The notes under the pieces were generated by a model. It saw only the letters and a program-made list of their open reading frames with translations, made no database searches and had not been told where the DNA came from. Below, piece by piece: positions 12,332 to 20,173 of a DNA stretch of 25,576 bases (the stretch's first letter is position 1; the number at the start of each line of letters is the position of its first letter). The translations under genes were made by a program, and so were the position numbers. Source of the stretch: a virus. The DNA lies in the IMG/VR virus record IMGVR_UViG_3300031974_004706, positions 1 to 25,576 of that record; one strand, 5' to 3'.

Positions 12332-14836
12332 ATGAAATTTTACACATCTGTTAGTCGTTACGGAAATAATCTACTTTACCGTGGTTACGACAATAACAAA
12401 AAAATTCAAAAACGAATAAAATACAAACCCACGTATTTTGTTTCTACAAATAAACCCACAAATTGGAAATCTCTTGATGGAGTTTCTGTAGCTCCTATTC
12501 AATTTGATTCTATGCGCGATGCGAAAGAATGGCTTCAAGTTAACAAACAAGTTGTTGGTAGACATATATACGGAAATGATAAACATATTCCAGCTTTCAT
12601 TAACGATGAATTTCCAGGTGATATCGAGTTTGATCGTAATCAAATTAATGTAACTACAATCGATATCGAAGTACAATCAGATGCTGGTTTCCCAGAACCA
12701 GAACAAGCAGCACACGAAATTACTGCAATTACAATTAAAAACAATATCGATAATACGTATTATGTTTGGGGTTGTAATGATTATGATGTAGAAAACGGTT
12801 ATATGCAAGACAATCGTGTGATCTATAAACAATGTAGTAATGAAGCTGAACTGCTTCTTGACTTTGTTTCACATTGGGCATTACCGTCAAATTGTCCAGA
12901 TGTTGTTACTGGTTGGAACTCAAGATTTTTTGATATACCTTACATTGTAAATCGTATATTCCGTATTCACGGTGAAGAAGTTGTAAAACGCTTATCTCCA
13001 TGGGGATTAATCGATCGAAGAGATGTTACTACAATGCAACGTAAACACATCGCATACGAAATTCAAGGTATCGCTCAAATGGATTATCTTGATCTATTCA
13101 AAAAGTTTGGTTACTCGTATGGTCCACAAGAAACATACAAACTAGATCATATTGCTCATGTTGTTCTCGGTGAACGTAAATTATCCTACGAAGAATTTGG
13201 AAATCTACATACACTATATAAACATGATTATCAAAAATTTATTGATTATAATATTAAAGACGTTGAATTAGTAGATCGTATTGAAGATAAACTAGGTTTG
13301 ATTACTCTAGCACTTACAATGGCATATCGTGGTGGTGTTAACTATGGCGATGTGATGGGTACAACTGCTATATGGGATGCAATCATATTTCGAAATCTAT
13401 ATGAAAACAATGTAATCGTTCCATTCGCAGAAGAAAAGTTTAAATCACCATATCCTGGTGGTTATGTAAAAGATCCTCATGTTGGTATGCATGATTGGGT
13501 TGTTTCTTTCGATTTGAACTCACTATATCCATCGATTATTATGCAATACAATATGTCACCTGAAACAATTATTGATGGTAAAGTTATTGCTCTTGATGTC
13601 GATAAGTGTATTCAAGGTGTAAGTGTAGATACAGATAACAAATGTGTTGCTGCATCAGGTCAATATTTTAAAACAACTGAAAAAGGTATTTTACCTAAGA
13701 TCATCGATCAGATGTACAGCGAACGTGTTATTATCAAAAAACAAATGCTTGCATCACAACAAGAACTACAAAAGGTAAATAAAAATGATAAACAAGAATT
13801 ATATCGAATTCAAAGAGATATCGCTATTGCAGAAAATCAACAGATGTCTATTAAAATTCTTCTTAATAGTCTTTATGGTGCTCTCGGCAACAAGTACTTC
13901 AGATTCTTCGATCAACGAATCGCAGAAGGTATTACACTTACAGGACAACTTACAATTCGATGGGCTGAAAAGGCAATCAATCAATACCTCAACAGTGTGC
14001 TTAAAACACAAAAAGACTACGTACTTGCTATCGATACCGACTCGGTGTATGTATGCTTAAATGATTTGGTTAAAGCAGTAAATCCTAAAAATCCACTCGA
14101 ATTTGTTAATACTGTTTGCGAAGAAAAGCTAGAACCAGTTCTCGAACAAAGTTACAAGAAACTTTTCGAAATGCTAGGTGGTATTGATAATCGAATGGTT
14201 ATGAAACGTGAAGCAATCGCAGATCGTGGTATTTGGACTGCCAAAAAACGTTATATTCTTAACGTGCACGATAACGAAGGTGTAAGATATGCAGAACCTA
14301 AACTAAAAATTATGGGTATCGAAGCAATTAAATCTTCAACACCTGCGCCATGTCGTGAAGCACTTAAAGAAATGTTCAAAGTAATTATCAGTGGATCAGA
14401 AGCAGATGTTCAACGTAATATCGAATCATTTAGAACCTACTTCAAAACACTTTCACCAGATCAAATTGCATTCCCTCGTGGAATTACAAATCTCACAAAG
14501 TTTCGCGATAAATCGACTATATATAAGAAAGGCACACCGATTCATGCAAGAGGTAGTTTGCTTTACAATAAATTATTGATGGATAAGTCGTTAACAAAAC
14601 AATACAACAAAATTCAAAACGGTGAAAAGATAAAGTTCATTTATCTACGTACGCCAAATAGCATCAAAGAAGATGTTATATCATTCCCAGATTATTTGCC
14701 AGAAGAATTTAGTTTACATCGATATATCGATTACGAAAAGCAATTTAGTAAAACGTTTCTCGATGTTATCGAACCTATTCTTTCAGCAGTAAATTGGAAT
14801 TCTAAGGAGATTGCTACGCTCGATGAATTCTTTTAA
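12332..14836 (+). CDS. 43: DNA polymerase gp43 (family B)
   Basis: The 834-aa replicative polymerase has the 3'-5' exonuclease motif TIDIEVQSD (Asp111, Glu113), further Exo blocks around VTGWNSRFFDIPYI and YNIKDVELVDRI, palm motif A SFDLNSLYPSI (Asp394), motif B KILLNSLYGALGN (Lys508) and motif C AIDTDSVYV (Asp568, Asp570). All catalytic residues that can be judged are present. It is slightly shorter than T4 gp43 (about 898 aa). It has its own promoter P4 and a leader of about 25 bases; in T4 this leader is the site of gp43 autoregulation. ATG 12332 follows GAGAG. Confidence 0.96.
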   Translation: MKFYTSVSRYGNNLLYRGYDNNKKIQKRIKYKPTYFVSTNKPTNWKSLDGVSVAPIQFDSMRDAKEWLQVNKQVVGRHIYGNDKHIPAFINDEFPGDIEFDRNQINVTTIDIEVQSDAGFPEPEQAAHEITAITIKNNIDNTYYVWGCNDYDVENGYMQDNRVIYKQCSNEAELLLDFVSHWALPSNCPDVVTGWNSRFFDIPYIVNRIFRIHGEEVVKRLSPWGLIDRRDVTTMQRKHIAYEIQGIAQMDYLDLFKKFGYSYGPQETYKLDHIAHVVLGERKLSYEEFGNLHTLYKHDYQKFIDYNIKDVELVDRIEDKLGLITLALTMAYRGGVNYGDVMGTTAIWDAIIFRNLYENNVIVPFAEEKFKSPYPGGYVKDPHVGMHDWVVSFDLNSLYPSIIMQYNMSPETIIDGKVIALDVDKCIQGVSVDTDNKCVAASGQYFKTTEKGILPKIIDQMYSERVIIKKQMLASQQELQKVNKNDKQELYRIQRDIAIAENQQMSIKILLNSLYGALGNKYFRFFDQRIAEGITLTGQLTIRWAEKAINQYLNSVLKTQKDYVLAIDTDSVYVCLNDLVKAVNPKNPLEFVNTVCEEKLEPVLEQSYKKLFEMLGGIDNRMVMKREAIADRGIWTAKKRYILNVHDNEGVRYAEPKLKIMGIEAIKSSTPAPCREALKEMFKVIISGSEADVQRNIESFRTYFKTLSPDQIAFPRGITNLTKFRDKSTIYKKGTPIHARGSLLYNKLLMDKSLTKQYNKIQNGEKIKFIYLRTPNSIKEDVISFPDYLPEEFSLHRYIDYEKQFSKTFLDVIEPILSAVNWNSKEIATLDEFF

Positions 14837-14844
14837 ATTAACCA

Positions 14845-14873
14845 TGTACAAACACATAAAGGTGTGGTATAAT
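14845..14873 (+). promoter_or_regulatory. Promoter P5
   Basis: TGTACA at 14845-14850, 17-base spacer, TGG, TATAAT at 14868-14873, eight bases after the polymerase stop. It should drive the tightly packed genes from 14894 to 18165. Confidence 0.87.
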
Positions 14874-14893
14874 GTAGCAATACGGAGAAAAAA

Positions 14894-15166
14894 ATGAAAT
14901 TAGTAAGATTAACCTCAGGCGAGGAAATAATTGGTAAAGTTGAAGATTTAAGTAATGTCATCAAAATCAAAGATGGCTTTAATATGGTCGCTACAGAACC
15001 AGGTAAAATTGGATTTATTCCATTTATGGCTTATGCAAAAGACGAAGAATTCGTAATTGATAAAAGTCATGTAATGATGATATGTGATCCAGTTGATGAA
15101 TTAGTTGATCAAATCAGAACTATGACAAGTGGAATAGTTGTACCAGATAGTAAGGTGATTGGATAA
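14894..15166 (+). CDS. Sm/Hfq-like small protein
   Basis: The 90-aa protein opens with VRLTSGEEIIGKVEDLSNVIKI, an Sm1-like strand-turn-strand pattern, followed by GFNMVATEPGKIGFIPFMAY, a layout I associate with LSM-like proteins of marine phages. RNA binding is inference from fold resemblance. It is the first gene under P5, with GGAG at 14883-14886, and overlaps the MazG-like gene by TAATG. Confidence 0.55.
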   Translation: MKLVRLTSGEEIIGKVEDLSNVIKIKDGFNMVATEPGKIGFIPFMAYAKDEEFVIDKSHVMMICDPVDELVDQIRTMTSGIVVPDSKVIG

Positions 15167-15576
15167 TGAGTAAAGATTGGGTAAAAGATATTGAAGAAAT
15201 GCAAACCAAATACAAAACTAGAGATTGGGTTTGGGATAATCGTAAATCCCCAGAAAAGCTTAAAAAGTTTTTAGAGTTTAGAGTTGATTTCTTAAAAGAA
15301 GAATTGATGGAAACTCAAGCTGCAGTAACTCACAATGATCCAGAAGAAATAGTAGATGGATTAATCGATTTGTGTGTTGTTGCTATTGGTACACTCGATG
15401 CATTTGGAGTTGATCCATACAAAGCATGGGATGAAGTGCTAAAAGCAAACATGCAAAAAGAAGTTGGTGTAAAGCCAACAAGGCCAAATCCGCTTGGAGT
15501 TCCAGATCTAGTAAAACCAGAAGATTGGCAAGCACCGTCGCACGAAGGAAATCATGGTAAGTTTAACAATATTTGA
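15166..15576 (+). CDS. MazG-like nucleotide pyrophosphohydrolase
   Basis: The 136-aa all-alpha protein has the metal-binding set Glu45, Glu46, Glu49 (EELMETQ) and Glu61-x-x-Asp64 (EIVDGLIDL), the MazG-superfamily EExxE...ExxD pattern. It is likely to hydrolyse a nucleoside triphosphate to the monophosphate. In a phage with hydroxymethylcytosine a dCTPase is needed (gp56 in T4), and this protein is one candidate; that is inference. The C-terminal 35 residues are Pro-rich and outside the domain. It overlaps the next gene by 23 bases. Confidence 0.75.
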   Translation: MSKDWVKDIEEMQTKYKTRDWVWDNRKSPEKLKKFLEFRVDFLKEELMETQAAVTHNDPEEIVDGLIDLCVVAIGTLDAFGVDPYKAWDEVLKANMQKEVGVKPTRPNPLGVPDLVKPEDWQAPSHEGNHGKFNNI

Positions 15577-16471
15577 TAGTATATATGATAATAAAACTGA
15601 AAAACGAATGGACTATGAATCATTCGATCAGTTCGAACAAATCTTGTATAAACTAGCTGATAGCGATAAATATCAAAAAAAGACTGATGCACCATTAATT
15701 TCACCAGCAATTTATAAGACCGAAACTACTCGAGCAAATGTCAATGTGACAGGCTGGGGCGGTTTCGGCATTATTGACGTAGATGATTACGAAGGTGATA
15801 TTGAAGAGATTCACACTAAGTACTCTGAATATCAATATGTATGTTATTCAACTGCATCATCAACAAAAGAACACCCCAAATTTAGATTAGTATTTCCGTT
15901 AACCGAATATGTACAAGTTGATAATATCAAGCATTTTTGGTTTGCACTTAACAAAGAAATAGGAGACATCGCAGATGCTCAAACAAAAGACCTCTCAAGA
16001 ATGTATTACGTACCAAGTAAATACAAAGGATCTTACAACTTCATATTCTCACATGCTGGAAAAGTTATGGATCCAAACACCCTCATGGCAAAACACAAAT
16101 ACGTGGTACCAAATGAATCGTTTTTCGATAAGCTACCAGAAGCCATACAAAAAGGGCTTATACAACATAGAAAAGGATCACTTACTAACACTAACTTTAC
16201 ATGGACAGGATATCAAGACTGCCCTTTTGTAAATAAACATCATGTCGATGAATATAAACTAATTAATGGAAGTGGTTGGTATTCTAAAATGTATCAAATA
16301 ATGGTATCAACTGCGGGAAACGCAATGTCAAAAGGATATCCAATCACCCCAAAAGAACTTGCATGGATATGTCAAGATTTAGATAACGATACGGGTAATT
16401 GGTATTCTAAGCGCGATTTTGTAAAAGAAGCAGAACGTGCTATTGAATTTGTATTTAGGAAAAATATATGA
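15554..16471 (+). CDS. Archaeo-eukaryotic primase-like protein
   Basis: The 305-aa protein has GFGIIDVDDYEGD, with Asp75/Asp77 as a DhD motif, then CYSTASSTKEHPKFRLVFPL with His107, and ADAQTKDLSRMYYVPSKY (140-157). These three blocks in order fit the AEP primase/RepB-like superfamily that replicative mobile elements use. A C-terminal helical part (about 230-305) may be a PriCT-like extension. T4-like phages normally prime with the DnaG-type gp61, so an additional AEP-like protein is notable. Catalytic activity cannot be judged. Start ATG follows AAGGAA; the stop overlaps the next gene (ATGA). Confidence 0.6.
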   Translation: MVSLTIFDSIYDNKTEKRMDYESFDQFEQILYKLADSDKYQKKTDAPLISPAIYKTETTRANVNVTGWGGFGIIDVDDYEGDIEEIHTKYSEYQYVCYSTASSTKEHPKFRLVFPLTEYVQVDNIKHFWFALNKEIGDIADAQTKDLSRMYYVPSKYKGSYNFIFSHAGKVMDPNTLMAKHKYVVPNESFFDKLPEAIQKGLIQHRKGSLTNTNFTWTGYQDCPFVNKHHVDEYKLINGSGWYSKMYQIMVSTAGNAMSKGYPITPKELAWICQDLDNDTGNWYSKRDFVKEAERAIEFVFRKNI

Positions 16472-16980
16472 AAAAATTAGATAAACTATTATTAGGATTT
16501 GGTTGGTTAATACTATTCTTATACTTAATTTTGGTAGCAGGTAAAGCTTACGGATCTCAAGAAGAGTCTTATGATAGATACTGTATGGCCCAAAATATTT
16601 ATTTTGAAGCTGCTAATCAATCATTTGCTGGTAAATTAGCAGTAGCACATGTAGTTATGAATAGAGTAGATGACTTACAATTTCCAAATGAAGTGTGCGA
16701 TGTAATTTATCAAGCAAAAACTAGAATTAATTGGCAAGGCAATGAAGTACCAATTAGAAATCAATGTCAATTTAGTTGGTATTGTGATGGAAAATCTGAC
16801 GAACCAGTTGATTCTAAAACGTGGATAAAATCTCTTTATATAGCAGATTTAGCTTTAACCGAGAAATATCCAGATATAACTGAAGGTTCATTATACTATC
16901 ACGCAGATTTTATATATCCATATTGGGCAGATGAACTAAAACATGTGGTTACAATTGATAATCACTTATTTTACAAATAG
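16468..16980 (+). CDS. SleB-like cell-wall hydrolase with N-terminal membrane segment
   Basis: The 170-aa protein has a basic start and hydrophobic segment (about 7-26), which reads as a signal peptide or signal anchor. The rest matches the SleB/Hydrolase_2 family: CMAQNIYFEAANQSFAGKLA with catalytic-type Glu47, VVMNRVDD, the CQFSWYCDG block and GSLYYHADFIYPYWAD. Such enzymes cleave peptidoglycan as lytic transglycosylases or amidases. It is probably a phage lysis enzyme exported by the host Sec system, though it lies in an early/replication unit. It is coupled to the primase-like gene by ATGA. Confidence 0.85.
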   Translation: MKKLDKLLLGFGWLILFLYLILVAGKAYGSQEESYDRYCMAQNIYFEAANQSFAGKLAVAHVVMNRVDDLQFPNEVCDVIYQAKTRINWQGNEVPIRNQCQFSWYCDGKSDEPVDSKTWIKSLYIADLALTEKYPDITEGSLYYHADFIYPYWADELKHVVTIDNHLFYK

Positions 16981-16989
16981 GAGTAAATT

Positions 16990-17253
16990 ATGAAAATGCT
17001 AGGAAATAATGTATTAATAGCAGAAGTTGAAAAAGAACAAACAACCGCTAGCGGTATTATATTAACAGAAGCTATCGATAAAGGTAGTAAACCAGGTTTG
17101 GTATTGGCAGTATCAACTTCAGCACTAAGTAAAGTTATGACAGGAAATAGAGTATTTCTTGATTGGGCAAAATCGATGCCAGTAAATGTCGATGGTAATG
17201 CTGCAGTAATTATTGATGCTGAACACATTAAAGCAATTATATCGGAGGAATAA
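16990..17253 (+). CDS. GroES-like co-chaperonin (gp31 analogue)
   Basis: The 87-aa protein follows the Cpn10 plan: an N-terminal strand LGNNVLIAEVEKEQTTASGI, a loop IILTEAIDKGSK at the place of the mobile loop, PGLVLAVS, GNRVFLDW, and a terminal VIIDAEHIKAIISEE. T4 gp31 substitutes for GroES when folding the major capsid protein in GroEL; the same role is inferred. It is shorter than GroES (97 aa) and gp31 (111 aa). AGGAG at 16979-16983 precedes ATG. TAATG overlap links it to the nuclease gene. Confidence 0.85.
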   Translation: MKMLGNNVLIAEVEKEQTTASGIILTEAIDKGSKPGLVLAVSTSALSKVMTGNRVFLDWAKSMPVNVDGNAAVIIDAEHIKAIISEE

Positions 17254-17669
17254 TGTATAGGTATAAAGTATATGTAACGAGAGTAGTAGATGGAGATACA
17301 GTCGATGTTGATATCGATTTAGGCTTCAGTACTATATTAAAAAAGCAAAGAGTTAGAATGATGGGTATCGATACTCCTGAATCTAGAACTCGCGATTTAG
17401 AAGAAAAATTTTACGGTAAACAAAGTAAGGCTCATTTAGTATCGATTTTATCAGAAGGCGAAGTACAATTACAATCGCACGGTAAAGGTAAATTCGGTAG
17501 AATTCTTGGAGAACTTTTCGTAGGTGATAGTTCGTATAGCGTTAATCAACAGATGATTGATGAGCATCACGCAGTACCTTATTTCGGTCAATCTAAAGAT
17601 GATACAGAAAAAGGTCATATGTGGAATAGAGCAGCACTTAACGAACAGGGTATAATTTATGAAGGTTAA
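17253..17669 (+). CDS. SNase-like (thermonuclease) nuclease
   Basis: The 138-aa protein has the staphylococcal nuclease fold motifs: RVVDGDTVDVDIDLG (metal Asp in VDGDT), QRVRMMGIDTPESR with the catalytic Arg and Glu, KYxGR-equivalent KGKFGRILGEL with the second catalytic Arg, and a helical end. The active-site set looks complete. There is no signal peptide, so it acts in the cytoplasm, perhaps on host nucleic acid. It overlaps the next gene by 11 bases. Confidence 0.88.
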   Translation: MYRYKVYVTRVVDGDTVDVDIDLGFSTILKKQRVRMMGIDTPESRTRDLEEKFYGKQSKAHLVSILSEGEVQLQSHGKGKFGRILGELFVGDSSYSVNQQMIDEHHAVPYFGQSKDDTEKGHMWNRAALNEQGIIYEG

Positions 17670-18165
17670 TTATAACATAAAACCTGGAGATACATTCACT
17701 AACAAAGATATTGATCAAATGAAATTGATCGATCATTTACAAGAAGAATATAAAGAAGGGTATTCAAGTTATGATAACACCGAATATGGACTAATAGCAG
17801 AACATTATCTAATAGAACATAAAAATTATACTAATGATCCAAGAGATTATCAAGATGTTTTTAATCCGCAAAACGTTTCTATAGAAATCAAATCATATTC
17901 TGAACATTTTCGTTCTGATCCAGATACGTATAAACAAAACGTTTTGCATAATTATTCTAAAGCAAATGATGGAAGATCGTCGCTGTGGGAAAGAAAGGTA
18001 ATGTGGAACAAAGAAGTCGCTGATCATGTAATTTTTTTCAAAAGAACTGGAAATATAAAGAGAGGAGAAGATTACACAATAGCATATATGTGTGATGAAA
18101 TATTTGAATGGGATAGTAAAAAAGGTCGATATATTAGTGTACAATCTCTTGAAACTGTGGTATAA
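17659..18165 (+). CDS. Unknown protein, possible PD-(D/E)XK nuclease fold
   Basis: The 168-aa protein has YGLIAEHYLIEH, then QDVFNPQNVSIEIKSYSEH, where an Asp followed by Glu-Ile-Lys resembles a D...ExK catalytic motif, and later DHVIFFKRTG and YTIAYMCDEIFEW strands. This is only pattern-level support. It follows an SNase-like gene and ends the P5 unit. Its last codons GTG GTA TAA are part of the TGGTATAAT -10 of promoter P6, so the promoter supplies its stop codon. Confidence 0.45.
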   Translation: MKVNYNIKPGDTFTNKDIDQMKLIDHLQEEYKEGYSSYDNTEYGLIAEHYLIEHKNYTNDPRDYQDVFNPQNVSIEIKSYSEHFRSDPDTYKQNVLHNYSKANDGRSSLWERKVMWNKEVADHVIFFKRTGNIKRGEDYTIAYMCDEIFEWDSKKGRYISVQSLETVV

Positions 18166-18166
18166 T
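18138..18166 (+). promoter_or_regulatory. Promoter P6 for the dNTP-diphosphohydrolase/42/cd unit
   Basis: TGTACA at 18138-18143, 17-base spacer, TGG, TATAAT at 18161-18166. The whole promoter lies in the end of the preceding coding region, whose TAA stop is inside the -10. Confidence 0.87.
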
Positions 18167-18197
18167 ATCCCTATAAATTTGAAAAAAGGTATTAATT

Positions 18198-18503
18198 ATG
18201 AAATATGATGATGACAAACCACCTCTAGGTTTAATCCCACCCGAAACTCTCATAGAAATATCAAAAGTCTTTGGTTTCGGTGCAGCAAAGTATGGTATCA
18301 ACAATTGGCGTGACGATGGTAACACCACAAGTTGGATTCGTACATACTCATCTATTCAAAGACACTTAAACGCATGGCATGCTGGTGAAGATATTGATCC
18401 AGAATCTGGCTTAAGTCATCTTGCTCATGCAGCAACACAAATTATGATTCTCATGATTCACGAAAACGAACATCCAGAATCAGATGATAGGTACAAAAAA
18501 TGA
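18198..18503 (+). CDS. dATP/dGTP diphosphohydrolase-like protein (DUF5664)
   Basis: The 101-aa protein begins KYDDDKPPLGLIPPETLIEI, continues GFGAAKYGINNWRDDG and then SSIQRHLNAWHAGEDIDPES with SHLAHAATQIMILM. This is the DUF5664 / dGTP_diPhyd_N pattern, a MazG-related helical fold with Asp/His/Glu metal ligands. Likely role: hydrolysis of a purine dNTP to balance or exclude nucleotides. It directly precedes gp42 (ATGA overlap), which suggests work on the phage's nucleotide pool. Substrate is not shown. Confidence 0.75.
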   Translation: MKYDDDKPPLGLIPPETLIEISKVFGFGAAKYGINNWRDDGNTTSWIRTYSSIQRHLNAWHAGEDIDPESGLSHLAHAATQIMILMIHENEHPESDDRYKK

Positions 18504-19180
18504 ATATAGCTTTAGAAATCGATCAAGTAAGAAGTTATTTTATAAACGAACTTCGTAATGAAAAATTTACCATTGATAAAACTGGTGCAAAAACAATCGA
18601 AATGATTGGTGCCAACTTTTATGCTGATGAACCAGCAATCTTTGGTAAACCTAATCAAGATTATATCGAAGCCGAATTAAGGTGGTATGATTCTAAATCT
18701 ACTAACATTTATGATATTTACGGTGAAGATCGTGATCCACCTCAAGCATGGTTATATTCAGCAAATGATCATGGTGAAATCAATTCGAATTATGGTCATC
18801 TTATTTGGTCTAAAAAGTATTTTAAACAATATGATAAAGTACTAAACGAATTAATGAAAAATCCAGATTCTCGTAGAGCGTGTATGGTTTATAATCGTCC
18901 AAGTATTTGGCATGAATATAAAGAAAACGGTAAAAACGATTTTATTTGCACAAATGCTGTTACATATTATATTCGCGATAACGAATTACATGCAGTTGTT
19001 CAAATGCGATCAAACGATGTAATCTTTGGTTATCGTAATGATTATGCATGGCAAAAACATGTATTTGATTTACTAAGAGATGATCTATATTTTAATGGTA
19101 TGCATTTAGAAGAAGGTAATATTCATTGGCAAGTACAAAACTTGCACGTATATGAGAGGCATTTCGATCTTGTCAAATAA
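18500..19180 (+). CDS. 42: dCMP hydroxymethylase gp42
   Basis: The 226-aa thymidylate-synthase-family enzyme matches T4 gp42: FTIDKTGAKTIEMIGANFYA (23-42), GEINSNYGHLIWS (92-104), NPDSRRACMVYNRPS (121-135), the catalytic Cys150 in FICTNAV, and MRSNDVIFGYRNDYAWQKHV. Asp181 in RNDYAW equals T4 Asp179, the residue that replaces the thymidylate synthase Asn and gives cytosine specificity. The enzyme adds hydroxymethyl from methylene-tetrahydrofolate to dCMP, so the phage DNA probably carries 5-hydroxymethylcytosine. It stops right after ERHFDLVK, lacking the last 20 or so residues of T4 gp42. Confidence 0.93.
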   Translation: MNIALEIDQVRSYFINELRNEKFTIDKTGAKTIEMIGANFYADEPAIFGKPNQDYIEAELRWYDSKSTNIYDIYGEDRDPPQAWLYSANDHGEINSNYGHLIWSKKYFKQYDKVLNELMKNPDSRRACMVYNRPSIWHEYKENGKNDFICTNAVTYYIRDNELHAVVQMRSNDVIFGYRNDYAWQKHVFDLLRDDLYFNGMHLEEGNIHWQVQNLHVYERHFDLVK

Positions 19181-19622
19181 TTGGGACAAAAAATATATTC
19201 GATTAGCTCGAGAAATATCGAGTTGGTCAAAAGATCCAAGCAAGCAAATTGGTGCAGTAGCTATAGGAGAAAAGGGTCAAGTACTTGCACAAGGATATAA
19301 TGGATTTCCGAGAGGAATAAAAGATACAGATGAAAGATTAAATCATCGACAAACAAAATATAAGTATGTAGTTCACGCAGAAATGAATTGCATATATAAC
19401 GCTACATACAACGGTGTATCATTAAATGGAAGTACAATGTACATTTATGGTTTACCAGTTTGTAGTGAATGTGCTAAAGGGTTGATACAAGTAGGAATCA
19501 AAAGAGTAGTATCAACTCCAATCACCGATGCAACACCTGAACAATGGGTTGAGTCAACGAAGCTAACGAAGGAGATATTCGAAGAAGCTGGCGTAAAATA
19601 CGATTTTATAAACACAATTTAA
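19170..19622 (+). CDS. cd: dCMP deaminase
   Basis: A zinc-dependent deoxycytidylate deaminase: HAEMN (His69, Ala70, Glu71 in my numbering) and PVCSEC (Cys98, Cys101) supply zinc ligands and the catalytic Glu. It converts dCMP to dUMP for dTMP synthesis. I choose TTG 19170, giving MSNNWDKKYIRLA, because GAGAGG at 19155-19159 is correctly spaced and the family starts there; ATG 19152 in frame would add six residues but lacks a ribosome binding site. It overlaps gene 42 by 11 bases and competes with gp42 for dCMP, as in T4. Confidence 0.92.
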   Translation: MSNNWDKKYIRLAREISSWSKDPSKQIGAVAIGEKGQVLAQGYNGFPRGIKDTDERLNHRQTKYKYVVHAEMNCIYNATYNGVSLNGSTMYIYGLPVCSECAKGLIQVGIKRVVSTPITDATPEQWVESTKLTKEIFEEAGVKYDFINTI

Positions 19623-19627
19623 AATTT

Positions 19628-19704
19628 GCGCCTTTAGCTCAATTGGATAGAGCAACAGCCTTCTAAGCTGTAGGTTTCAGGTTCGAGTCCTGAAAGGCGC
19701 GCCA
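19628..19704 (+). tRNA. tRNA-Arg (anticodon TCT)
   Basis: Acceptor GCGCCTT pairs with AAGGCGC, D arm GCTC/GAGC, anticodon stem ACAGC/GCTGT with loop CTTCTAA (TCT), T arm TCAGG TTCGAGT CCTGA, discriminator G and encoded CCA; 77 bases. It reads AGA, the dominant Arg codon in this window. Confidence 0.96.
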
Positions 19705-19708
19705 AATT

Positions 19709-19795
19709 GCCTCGGTGGTGAAATTGGTAAACACAAGGGACTTAAAATCCCTCGCTCGAAAGAGCTTGTCGGTTCAAGTCCGACTCGAGGCACCA
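19709..19795 (+). tRNA. tRNA-Leu (anticodon TAA)
   Basis: Acceptor GCCTCGG pairs with TCGAGGC-type 3' strand (one G-T pair), anticodon stem AGGGA/TCCCT with loop CTTAAAA (TAA), a long class II variable arm CGCTCGAAAGAGCTTG, T arm GTCGG/CCGAC, discriminator A and encoded CCA; 87 bases. It lies 4 bases after tRNA-Arg and reads TTA, frequent in the phage genes. Confidence 0.96.
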
Positions 19796-19812
19796 AAAAA
19801 AGGAAAAGGAAA

Positions 19813-20001
19813 ATGATGTACATAGATTACAAATTTGCAATAAATGAAAATGGTTTGGTAATGTTAGATACAGAGCCAGATGAAAAGATTGATATTAATA
19901 AAATTCCACTCAATGAAGGAGATCATTTTGTCTTACGCGTTGGTAAGGAAGGTAATATCATGTTTGTGAAACAAGAGGTTAGTGAAACTCATGACTGGTA
20001 A
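19813..20001 (+). CDS. Small protein (62 aa), unknown
   Basis: It follows tRNA-Leu by 17 bases with AGGAAAAGGAAA before an ATG-ATG pair. The product is acidic, with short beta-like stretches (YKFAINENGLVML, DHFVLRVGKEGNIMFV). No recognised family. It overlaps the next gene. Confidence 0.6.
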   Translation: MMYIDYKFAINENGLVMLDTEPDEKIDINKIPLNEGDHFVLRVGKEGNIMFVKQEVSETHDW

Positions 20002-20173
20002 ATGGCACGGTGGTAAAGGAAGCAAATACCGTAACATCAAAAATAAAGAACAATTCGATTCTGAATGGGATCGAATTTTTGCACGTAAAAAAACACCTAA
20101 ACATGCAATAACAAAAACTCATGTAGATAAAACTAAATATGATCGTAAAAGGATTAAACTAGAAGATGAGTAA
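19991..20173 (+). CDS. Small basic phage protein (60 aa)
   Basis: Starting at ATG 19991 it reads TGKWHGGKGSKYRNIKNKEQ, then FDSEWDRIFARKK and a Lys/Arg-rich tail. The opening GGKGS...R and a following WDRIF are typical of a widespread, uncharacterised small T4-like phage protein. A GTG at 19982, 3 bases after AGAGG, would add three residues; the ATG better matches the family as I remember it. Likely nucleic-acid binding by charge alone. It overlaps the next gene by 8 bases. Confidence 0.65.
   Translation: MTGKWHGGKGSKYRNIKNKEQFDSEWDRIFARKKTPKHAITKTHVDKTKYDRKRIKLEDE

Noticed and set aside
17651-17656. TATAAT preceded by GG near the end of the SNase gene
   Set aside because: The base set 17 positions upstream is AGAGCA, not TGTACA, and the TGG element is absent (GGG); it does not fit the promoter family.
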